A DNA stretch of 64,000 nucleotides from Pipra filicauda. Taxonomy: Eukaryota > Chordata > Aves > Passeriformes > Pipridae. The first letter of the stretch is position 1. Every line of letters begins with the position of its first letter. The stretch covers positions 2,141,501-2,205,500 of the forward strand of contig NW_024104520.1 in the NCBI RefSeq assembly GCF_003945595.2, given 5' to 3'. Below the pieces are notes generated by a model that was given only the letters and a program-made list of their open reading frames with translations, did not search any database and was not told where the DNA came from. Both the position numbers and the translations under genes were made by a program. Below are positions 25,301 to 37,300 of the stretch, in pieces.

Positions 25301-28300
25301 AGACTTCGAAGTATGTTTTGGAGTTTTTTTTTAATTCCTTGAGTATGTGTCTGTCAGTGGCTAGTAAGTATGTCTGGCTTTACTGCAGCTGTTTATTCAG
25401 GGACATTCCAAGCTGAACGTCCTTAGATTGCTGGAAGCTTATTTGAGAAGATGAGAATGTACCTTTTCTTATTTATGTCGTTTTTATGACAGTTACCAGT
25501 AGCAAGTTCCCAAAGGGAAGCTACTGTACTAGGGAAACTTTTGATCTGGCTCCATATGATAGCTATTAGTTTTGGTCATCTCTGTTAATCATTTACCTTC
25601 AGTGAACTGTAATCTGGACCTAAAAGTATATTAAACTGGCTTCTGGCAGTCATTCAGCTGTTATTTAATAAACAAAGAATGCATTGCACTGTTCAGGTAC
25701 AAGTATAATCTTGTTACCCGTCCTTTAAAAGCCAGGATTTCTTAAGGCCAATTATTTAAAATAATTGAAACCAATGAATGAAACATGCATCCAATTTACA
25801 TCTCAGAAGCATAAACCATTTAATCCTAGAAAGTTAAAGGTTTTGGATTGTTTTGGCTTGGTTTCTTTTTTTAATTTTGCTGAAAGAAATTAAAAAAAAT
25901 TATATTTTTCTATCCTCAGTCTTTTTTTTTTTATTTTTTCATGCTTCTGTTTTTCTCACTGGTGATATCTGCCTCTAAGAATACTTCACTGCTACAGAGG
26001 ATGCTGTCAAGTTCATACTCAAAAGGGGATTATTCTGCCCACTCCTTTCCCATAGAACTGATTTTTGAGGATGAATTAGGGACTGTAACCTTCACAGAAC
26101 TCTGCTCTCTTCTAAGGCAGGTGTGTCAGTATGAAAACCTGTGATTTATAGGGAAATAGAGAGAGGGCTGAAGATGAAGAGGGAGAATAAAAATGTCTGT
26201 GTTACAGGATATGAGTGTAGAAGAAAATTAGAAATGTTTAAAAAATACATTATATGAGTAGTGGCTAAGCCAGGTTACTTATTTAAAAGTTATTACTTTT
26301 TATAAAGGATTGTGCTGAAATCTGCATCTGGGTTCCCCACTGTTACTGTCAAAGGTAATAGAATGTAAAAAAATCCAAAAATTCTTAATAATGAGTCTGT
26401 CATGGAAACATTAGCTGATTTATCCCACAATATGTTTAATTAGTTTACATGTTTAATTTTAAAAATCTCATCCTCGAATGGGCACTACTGTGCTTTTTTG
26501 GGTATTATTCTCTTCAATGCCTCGTGTGATATAGTTGATACTTCCATCTTATGTCAGATTTAGCCTTAACAATCATGGATAAAATGGTATTTTTATTTGC
26601 TCATATCTGAAATAGTGGAATAAAATTAAAAGAGTTTTGTGAAGTATTTTCTCCATGTGAGCTTTAATGCTCAAAAATTTGAAAATCTTACAAAGAGAAG
26701 CTTGTCAGTGATGCAGGTTTAAATATGTATTAACTAGAAAAACAATCCCCTCTGTACAGGCAGACAACTCAAGCTTTTACCCTTCAGTGTTTTAATTTTT
26801 ATCAGTTCATATGTAGCTACTTGTTATGTGGGAGGTAACTTAGTGAGCAATTTGCAAGTGGTAAGATATGTGAATTTGGCTTTTTGCTTGGTTGATGAAG
26901 TTTTATTTTTTTCTGTTGCAGTTGCTGTTTCCAAGAAGTATGTTAATATTTCCAGAAATTAACCTTATGGAAGTGGCTGCCATTAGATGAACATCTAAAT
27001 CAGTTTAAAAAGGAAATACTGATGGTGTTCCAAATAGATCAGAAATAACATATGTAACACATTTTCCAAAATGCATACATTTGAGAGGCCTTCACAAGAG
27101 CTCACTGAACATTTTATTTCCCAACTGTGTTAATGCAAAAGTTATTTTTATTTTAAGTACGTTGTTCCTTGCAGAAGAAAAAGCCCAACAATTTCTCTTG
27201 TTTGAGGCAAAAATACTTTTTAATAATTGAGTCACAGCTAACCCTTTGTCTATTTTAGCTGCAGTATAGGACTTCTTTTCAAAGACATATTTAGTTCAGT
27301 CAATAGATAAGAAGCATGAGCAACCAAAGGTTTAAGAAAGAATTTTATATATAATGTTTTATTTTATTAAAACACTCCATCTAAAAGCAAGAAAAACTGC
27401 TGTCAATGAGAAGGATTTAGATATATAAACATTATTTAGACATTGAAACATGATTTAAGCTAGTTCTGTAATTTTACATCAACTTTTTAATGCAATCTGT
27501 TGTTTAACCTTTTTGTATTTTTTCTCTTATTAATAGTTAGAGTGTGCATTTTATCTCCTACCAGCAATCAAGTAAGGTCAATCTAGCACTTAGAAATGTA
27601 GTGTTTGGATAAAATTTAGTGTAGGTTTATTTATGCATTAATGATTTAGAAGTAGCTTGTATGTTGTGGTGAAAATGTCTGTTACTGACTTTGGTTTTTT
27701 AGACCATCCCAAAATAACTGTTCTATACATATTTGATTCTTGAATGATAAACCCCTGAATTTTATTATCTTTTCCCTAGGATTTTAAGACTGGATTTGGT
27801 ATCACTTTGATCCCTATGAACGTGGCAAATGTAAAACAAGTGGATCGGGCTGCAAAGCAATCTTTTGAAATAATTACTCCTTATAAAAGCTTTAGGTGAG
27901 AAGTTTAATATTTACATTACAAAAAAATGCAATTAACTAATGCACTAAAAAATACTTGCTTCATACTGCGGTGCCTTAGCTAGTTTGGATGAAGAGGTAA
28001 TGTTTTTATTAAGAATACTCAGAATTTTTTTAAAAAAGGGAAGGATTTTCTGTCTTTTGTTTACCTGTGTGCTTCAACTGTTAGCTCCCTGACTAGGCAT
28101 ATTATGCTCACGGATTCATATTTTTATGTAGCCTTCTTTGTTCATTCTGTGCAAGGTCAAAAGAAAAAGAGAAATTCCTCTATTTTAACAACTTGAATGC
28201 ATCCTAAAGAGTAATAAGCTGCAATAGTGAAATAATGCAGCATACATTTAGTATTAAGCATTTTATTTGAAAAGAATCTTTCATGTGCCATCCTGGCACA

Positions 28301-31300
28301 TTTTGTAGAAATCCTGGTTGAAAGCAGTTGAAAGTTTTACTTAAGCTGATGCTGCGACTTGTAACGATTTTTAAGAAAATGGAAGTATATGCTAATAAAA
28401 GCCTTTTGTTTAGTGTTGTAGTGTTTCTTAAATGAAATCTCAGTAATGAAGGACAAAAAGAAATCACTTTGTTCTCCTGGGCTTTCTAAATGTTAGCAAA
28501 TACTTTCCTTTCATTCTCAGTCAACTAGCACGTAAATTAGTCTTGATCTGCATTTTGAATCTGTGGCTAGTTGGCAGATAGATGGTTCTGTGACTTTTCC
28601 TAAGACGTCACCATGTTGATGTTTATTATTTAATTTTTAAGAAGGATAAATTTAAATGAAAAGTAAGTCCATTTTTACTTGTCAGTAAGTCTCCATGGTT
28701 TCTTAGGTCATTCTATGCGTTTGCTAAAGTTCAGTCTTTAAATTTGGTACATGGTAACAGAAAAAGATTGAAATAACTCAGGAATGTTATGAGACTTGTA
28801 CAAAAGCTATGTAGCTTTTACTGCTAGTGGTTTTGTTGAAAACTGCATATGAAAACAGGGAGTTTCACTGACTAAAATACAAAACAATACATTCCATCTT
28901 AATTTTTATATCTGCAAAAAGATTTTTTGACTGTGATTTCGGGTGTAAATGTAATAAATGAGAGACTACAGACTATGTTTAATTTGACTTTAAAATAAAG
29001 ATCAATAACACAGGAAAGTCAATTGTTTCAGCTTTACAGCAGAGTCGGAAAGAGAGAAACAAGACTGGATTGAAGCACTCCAGCAATCGATAGCAGAAAC
29101 TCTATCTGATTATGAAGTAGCTGAGAAGATTTGGTTCAATGAATCTAACAGGAGCTGTGCTGACTGTAAAGCTCCCAGTCCTGACTGGGCATCCATCAAT
29201 CTCTGTGTTGTCATATGTAAGAAGTGCGCAGGTAGAGTAATAAATGCCATATTTGCATATCTGTGTATGTCTTTGAATTGGCTTTTTTCATTTTTGAAGG
29301 GTTATCCTTGTGGAAGTTTTGAGAAACAAAAACTGAACATAACCTTTTTTTTTAGTACCAGGGTCATTCTTATGCTAAAGCACTTCCATGCATAAATGAC
29401 AGGTCTGTGGTGATTGAGTTCTCTCAGATGAATAACCCTTCACAAATAAATGGAATTAAGACACACTAGCACTTCATGGGAAATGTCTGGTTTTTGCAAG
29501 GCTAGAAGCCAAGGAATAACAATTTTCAGTGTTTAAATTTTCCATATTAATTTTGTTACATCTGGGCATATTTTACTGTCAATTGGAATAGCTTTTTCAG
29601 ACATTACTAAAAGTCTAGTTCTATCATGTTATATTTAAATATGTGTTTAAGCAGTAGATTCAAGGAAATAGTTTATAACTCTAGGCTTTCTTTCAAAACA
29701 AACCCTTCCAGAAGTATTCTACATGAACCAGCCTTCTTTGTTTATACATTACTATCAAATGAAATTCAATTTTTCTTATTCTTTTTTTTTTTTTTAAAAA
29801 AGGACGTATTTTTGGTGCTTTTATTTTATATTCAAATGTCAAGCCCAACCTTTTTTTTTAAAAATAACAATTAGAATAAATCTATCTTCGAATTTTTTTT
29901 GTTATCTCAGCAGAAGAGAAACCCAATTTAAGTGCCTTAGTTAAGTAAAACTACTCTTGGATTTTCAGGACAACACAGATCTTTAGGACCAAGAGATTCA
30001 AAGGTCCGGAGTCTGAAAATGGATGCCAGTATTTGGAGCAATGAACTTATTGAGGTGTGTTGTAATAGTCTAACTCTTTGTTAGAATTCTAACATCTTGA
30101 AACCTACTGTATGTAAAGGAGTAATTTACTGCTTTACTTGGAAGAAAACCGAACATATAACTGCTAAATAACATGGTGCTGTTATAGTGAAGTCTATGTT
30201 TCTGGGCATAATGTACCTTTATGTATATAACAAATATTCATTTGTTTTGATAACAATTTCTCTTAGTATTTCTCCAAGTATCTATCTTTCTTTGGGAAAA
30301 AAAGAAATAAAATGCTTTTGGACAGCAGTCATGGTGGGGGAGTATTGGAAATGGGAAAAGAAAGGAAACTTCTCACTACCAGTTTAGCTGCTTGGAGTAT
30401 TAAAAAGTGGTGGTGGTAAGAAGTGGTGCTGATTAAGAGGGTTGAGCCATCAGTGTTTTTTGAAAAAAACACATGATACTCTTCTCTGAACTTTAGCTGG
30501 TATTTTCTAATATGTACTGAAGTGTTATAATTGATTAGCCTTGTAAATCTTAGCTGATATTAATGATAAGTTATGACTGCAGACTTAATTTGTAGATGAC
30601 TGCAGGCAGTGACTGAGGCTTCTGTCTCCTGCAGGGAATTTTCTTTTCTTTAATGACTTTCTTTTTCAACTTTTAGTAGCTGGAAACTATTTGGAGGCCA
30701 GCTTCATATCCTTCATACTATTTTGCTCATTTTTTTTTGTTGCATCTCATCCAGCTCTTTATTGTCATTGGAAATAAGAGGGCAAACAGTTTTTGGGCTG
30801 GAAATCTTCCTCCTGATGAAGAGCTGCATATGGATGCCCCTGCAGAAAAAAGGATAGCATTCATTACACAAAAATACAAAGAGGGAAAATTCAGGAAAGC
30901 ACCTTTTGTCTACAAAACCAAGGAACAGTTGAATAAGGTAATATGAACCATGGTTAAGCCCATAGTGCACTTTTTTATTGTATTGTATCTGTGTGCAGTT
31001 TGGTCATCTTGTTAAACTGATGAGAAATAAATTCAGATTCCTGAGTGGCATTCTGACAAGAGTTGAATAAGAGTTGTTTTAAGAGCCTTTACAGGCATAA
31101 TTTCATGACTACTTAGTTTCTTGTTTTTTCCGTTAGTTTGTTTACAGAATGTTATGGTACTTATATAGTGTCTCTGTCTTCCTGAGCCATCAATGAATAT
31201 GGATCTTTATATTTCTTCAAGTGCACAGTCTAGGGATGCAATTTAACACTTTGTTTCCTTAGATTCCTTATTATGTCTTTTTTATATTTTGTATATCTGA

Positions 31301-34300
31301 CATCTAACATGCAGATACATTAGATGATTCGTTGTTATCAGTGGTGAAAGTAGCTCATGCACTCTTACTTATTAGCTTGTAGCTTGTTGGAAATGAAAAA
31401 AACTAAAATTAATCATTAAAAATGTGTGTTCTCAGTTTTTCCTTTTACACAAATAACAAAAGTTCTTTACAGTTATAAAATGGAAAATTATGTCTATGTA
31501 AATTCGGATGTACATTCGAGTGAATTCTAATAATGGTTAGTTTGAGTCATTAATGCATTAATTACAATGTTAATGCATTCAATTACATGAGTCAAATTGT
31601 CTCAAAGAGTATGCAGACATTTTCAGGAGGCAGTAACATTTCAAAGTTGTGGTTTGAACCACAGAGGTCTCATTTGTTTCAGTGTTGAAAAAGTAAGTGT
31701 TATTTTTGTACATTTTACAAGTTGTCTGTTAGTTATTCACAGAAGTAGTTAAAATGAGGGCATATAAGAGTAGTTATCAATGAAACACCTTTAGCCAAAG
31801 TGTAGAACCACCTCACTGTATAGCTTGAATTTATGTTTTCTGCACAAAATAATTTAAATAAATATTAAGTCATAGAAATTGTAATGGAATAAGTTGCTGT
31901 AATTGTGTAGCTATTTCTGGTTTTGCGGTTTTGGACCAACCTTCTGGAAAAATAAATAAAAGTTGGTCATGTTTTTCTATGTTTTTGTATACAAAACTAA
32001 AAGGATGTGAGGAGATCTTTAAATTTCAAGGAAGGTGAACAAGTATTAAAATACTAAGGAATAGTTGCCTTATTGACTGTGACCATGGTTTTTAAAAACT
32101 ACCTAGGAATTTTAATCTAATTCTTGGTAATAGAGTTTAAGGATCTAATCTTGTCCCTTTGGTTTAAGCTTTGAGGTCTGAAATAGTAAGATTTTTTCTT
32201 TAGTAGTTTGGTGTAAATAAACAGCAAACTTCCCCTCCAGTTGTATTAATTCATGTTATCCTTCCCAAGTGAAATTTGTGACAGCAACGTCTTGCAGGGT
32301 TTGGGTTGATGATGTTTTTGTATTTTCTTGTTATTGCTGCTTTTTTCTAGATTCAGACCATACTTCATGATTTCTCATACATTTCAATGTCTTTGAAAGT
32401 TCAGGGAAACCATATTGGAGGTGAAAGGATTTGTATCTTACATATGCTTGTTGCCAGTAACTTTCTAATTTAAACAGACTTCTTGTTTTCCTTCTCCATG
32501 AGGCCCTGTGTGCTGCTGTAGTCAAGCAAGACGTGCTAGAAACTCTGATGTTACTCTTTAGTGGGGCTGATGCTATGTGTGCCACTGGAGACCCTGTTTA
32601 CAGTACTCCATATTTATTAGCCAAGAAAGCTGGACAAAGACTGCAGATGGAATTCCTGTACCATAATAAGTTCTCAGGTGGGATGCAATTCTTTCTTTTG
32701 ATCTTCTAATTTTATATTGAGCAAAAGGGAAGGAAATATTTTAGTAGAAAAATTGACATTGCTCTAAACAATAGTGTTGTGCCAGAGGGGCAGTTGTAAT
32801 GGTGTTAACTGGATTTCAGTAGTGCAATTTCAATTGTGTACAAATTTGCTATTTTGCTCAGATGTCTTGTTTAGGACTCAAAAAAACCCCAAAATGATAA
32901 CTCATAGGTCTCGAACCCTTATTTTTAGCCAGAAGAAAAACATCATCTTCTCTGCTAATATTATCTGTCTTTTACCAGGAAAAATGGATATATAGAGTTA
33001 ACAAATATCTAAAGTGTTCATCTGGAACTTTTTTTTTTCTTAAAAATTATTTAAATTGATATCTACCCCTACTGCATACAGACCTACTTGTTTTTTAACA
33101 AGCTTTCCTCCCAAAATAAAACTCGCCTCTTGAGGCTGAAATATAATCTATCCCAGAAAACTTTTTTTTCCCACATCATAGCTTCTGTTGCAGCTTGGAG
33201 CACATGATAAACTTTGGCCATGAAAATCAACAGTTCTGGTTGCATGACTGTTATGAGGCTCTTGAAAACAGAAAGCTGTTCTTAACAATAAATAAATAAA
33301 TAAATAAACAAACTGTAGAGTGTAGATGTGACTGAACTTTCCTGTTAAAAGGGCTGGACAGTATCTGAAACAGTTGGGGGCTGAAAGTTCACATGCAGAT
33401 TTACACTGGAAAAAAAATAGCTGTGTGGATGTAGGCCTGGACCACTTTCCGTTGTCTAGTGTCACTCTGCAAAGTAACACTTTATAGGCTAAACAATAGA
33501 AGTTTTAGTGGGAAACACAGGAATGAATGAAGTCTTTCTAGAGCAAACACAGTGCCTTAAATTCTGCCTGAGCACTTCTCAGGCCAGTGCCATGCATGGG
33601 GTCATAGGATGTTGAGCTCAGTCAAAGTGCAATCATGTAACTATGGTTTTGGGGTTTTTTTGCTAGCTATGATCTCAAGTAGTCCTAAGGCTGTAGGGAA
33701 AGAAGTTTGTTTGTCTTGGCTCTGTCTTTTCTACTTTTGGCCTTCCAGCCAAAGCAGCACCACCATGTGCTGGTTTTTGTTCTTATTTTCAGAGAAAGGG
33801 AGGTCAATGCAGGTTGATGACGATTCTCAGAATCTTTATCTGTCTGCTGCCAGACTTGCTGGTAAACTCTATATAAGCCCTCAAGAGAAACAATTCCCTT
33901 CTGTTGAAGTGCGTTATGTAAGGGATGAAAATGAAAGATCACTACATCAGAAAATCCTATTACCATGGCAAGCAGTGGTAGACAATGGCAGTATTGTAAC
34001 AGATGTGGACCAATGTTACTTTATGAATATGTAAGAATCTTTTTCTAATTATAAAAATAAATCCAGTAGCTTTTATCAGTGCTGTAGGAAAGATACTGCA
34101 GAGCAATTATGTATTTATGGATACAGTTAGACAGACCTGTGTAGAAATGGTTATAACTGACATAACTGAAGATGTATGTTATTTACTCCTTTGTCTTTTA
34201 ATAGATTTCCCAAACTATGATACTTGTTTTGAAAGTGGCTTCTCTGAAGATTCTTCACATTCTACCTTTCTTTGTGAATTCTTATACAAAGTTTCTTCTA

Positions 34301-37300
34301 ATGCTGCTAAGCTTCTTACAGAGAAAAAACTAAAAGAAGGTATTTCACTTTTAATTTATGTTTTTGAATAACATATGAATATGTATGATTTGGGTAAATT
34401 TTATTCTTTTTAACTTCTTGCATTACTCTTTGAAAGATAAGATGTCTTTGATATGACGTACCCTCTTTTGATTTAGTAGACCTCTTTCAGATAAAATACT
34501 GATTGTCTTGATGTCTTTATTCAGTAGTTTACAGAGCAAGAAGACTGAACTTCTGAAAAATTGTTCAGTCAACACAGTAACTGATAAATAAAAAACAACT
34601 AGAAACACTTCTCACTTTAATTATATTTAGATAACTACCAAAAATTACTTTTCATCTAAAATGATTCTGTTACAGAAATCATTTGGAAGTATCACTGACT
34701 TTTTAGTAAGAATTTGAATGGCTAACACTTAGGATATTTCTCAAGTTCACAGATTTACAAAGTATTCCAAGTGGAAAGGAGCACGTCCATGAACTCTAAT
34801 GACAAATTGAGCTTTGCGGGGTGAAAACATGTGTATATCACATGTAGTTATTTTCTTTTCTGAGAGAGAGGTGTTATCAAATAATTTCTTTGCCTTTTTC
34901 TCCCCGTTTGTGTTCCTATATTTTTCTTCCATCTAAATAAATGAGTTATGTGGATTTTAAAATCTGTGCTGATTTGTCATTGAATTTATTGCTCCTAAAA
35001 TCCTTACATGGCATCCTGCACTGGTATAGACCTTTTTTTGTATGATTATGTCCTTATTCTTATGGATCCTTTAGGATCCTTAGTGGAGATTAAAACATCT
35101 TAAAGCACAGAACTTCTGTTTAAATATGAGTTTGAAGGATCTGTATGTTAATGTGGCTCCAAATTCTTGAAAACATTGGATAATCAACAGAACTTATGCC
35201 TGATCACAGATATTTTCCCAGCAACTTTGCAGTTTTAACAAAGATGCCTGTTGTGTCAGAGGACTGCTGCTGGACAGGACTCTGTTGAGGATTGCTCTGA
35301 AACTGCACTGAGCTTATTTGGGAACTACTTGAGTCCTCACCAGGCCAGAGGGAGCACCACTCTCTCACTGGGGATTACAGTACTTGTCTAAATTTGGGCC
35401 TTTTGATTTTTTTTGATTTTTTTTTTAATGCTCTTGATGGATAGGACTCCAAGCCAGAATCCTGTGAAGCTGTCTAACCATTAGAGTTAAGTTCTTCTTC
35501 AGTTTTAGGAGTCTCTGAGGCACTTGTCAGCCTTGCCTTAAGCACCAAGGGCTGAAAATTTAAGCGCTGTGTTTGTTGTTGCAAAGAACTGTTATCCCTT
35601 TGTGGGCCCTAATGGTAAAAGGACACTCAAGAAATCATTCAGTGCTGTGAATTGAACTCAGGTGTTATACCAACCAGGTGTAACACCTGGAAATACAGTC
35701 TAGTTTTTCATTATGTGTGTCTCAGTGCAGGAGAGAGTAAACCAACGCAGTGTGTACTTCTCATTATTAGCAGCATCAGTTGTTTCAGCAGGGGTACATA
35801 ACTTTTGAAGAAAGCTGTTGATATCAGGAGGAAGTGAGCTCAAATGTTGGTGCTGTTCTGATGTAGTGGATCAAAAAGTAAAGGTTAGTGGTTTAGTGGC
35901 TTGGGTTTGATTTTTGCTTCTTCTGTTTCTAGTGTAAAAGGTTTTATGGAGCCCTTTTAAAACCTTGATGTTCCAAAATCATCCTTGAGAGTTGTAGCAG
36001 TTTAATGAATATTGAAGCAATTAGCTATTTTATAAAATAGGTGTTGGAGGGTGGAAGAGGGAAAGTTGGGGGACAAAAAACCCTGAACAATCAAAACCTT
36101 AAAGTTTGGTGCTCAGTGTATACATTTTCAAACCATTTCTCTTATGTTTATTTTAGTACTTAAAATGTGTATTTAGACAGAATCTAGATAGTACTAGATA
36201 GCAAATAATAGGATGCAAATAAATACTAATAAAACAGTAACAAGGTATTTATAAAACTTGTATAAATCCTATAGCAAACAACAGAAAAAGGAATTGGATG
36301 AAATATCAGATAACATAGTATGTATTTACTAACTACAACTGGTTTTTTATTTGTTTTTTTGTGGGATTTTTTTTTTCCAGATCTGTTTTACTGAACTCTC
36401 ACAAATACTTTGCCAGCCATATAGGAATTTTAAGACTGTAGAAAATAAACAATATTTTCTCTTACAACCTGCTTCTCCGCAGCAGTGGTAACAGATGCAC
36501 CTCAGATTATGTTCTAAGAACTAGATATAAGCTAGAATGAGCACATGAGTATTTCCAGTAGGAAGTAGACATTAATATGCTATGTTGTGTGCTGTATTCA
36601 TATTTTAGGTCATAAGAGTGAGTAAACACTTGGTCGAAATTAAATATGCCAATTAATATGTTGAAGTTGCTCTGAAGACTTTTTCCTCCGCCTTGTATTT
36701 ATTGATTTTTTTAAAAAAACTTGCTTTAAAAAAACCTGACTTTTCTATGAATTCTTAATTACAGATTGCAACAAAAGATGGTGCACTTTGGAAGGTGGCT
36801 TTCTGAGCTACTATGAAAATGATAAAACTACCACTCCTAATGGTATGATTGACATCAGTGAAGTTATCTGTCTTGTAGTACAGAAGACAGACTTCTTTTC
36901 AAATAGAGGGTAAGATCCCAAAGTCATATTTCAATAAACAAACTCAAGTATTTCAAAGATTTTATTCTGAGTTTTCAGAGCTGTTGATTTTTTCTTGAAT
37001 GTTGAATACGCAGTTTAGGAAAAAAAGCTGAATTGTTTTATTTGACTTAAGAAATAAGCACTATGTGATATTTGGGGATTTTTAATTTTTTTTTTATAGT
37101 GATAGAATGAAAATGTTAGGGTAATTTAAAAGGGCAGCTTGAATTAGATACATCTGTTTCTTATTAAATCTATAATGAATATTCTCGGTGCTTAAAAGGT
37201 TACATGATGAGAAATCGAACAATTAATACTCATTTTTCTTTCTGGGATAGACCTCTGCCTCAAGCCAAAGCTCTTGCTTTGTTTCTTCCATATATTAATG

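Larger units (their letters stand above)
4219..27779. other. ARAP2 intron, 23.6 kb, within PH2
   Basis: Holds the LTR at 5300-5669, a CTCF-like motif at 7256-7271, a CR1 tail at 8765-8885, a TA microsatellite at 11303-11328, a CR1/LTR composite at 11850-14096, a candidate conserved element at 14400-14680, a CR1 tail at 18249-18470, an RTE-like fragment at 20070-20547, and GT, T and TA/TG microsatellites to about 23040. From 23040 to 27779 I see only AT-rich unique-looking sequence. No coding exon was found, though PH2 is interrupted here, so none is needed. Confidence 0.8.
32678..34204. other. ARAP2 intron, 1.5 kb, containing a candidate alternative exon
   Basis: Contains an (AAAT)n microsatellite at 33287-33312 and the candidate exon at 33793-34034. 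The rest is AT-rich with T-tracts. Confidence 0.65.

Noticed and set aside
33609..33792. Upstream part of the 141-codon frame as a gene start (Met at 33609)
   Set aside because: The Met-started region is hydrophobic intron translation with T-rich tract; the protein-like part begins only after the acceptor at 33792.
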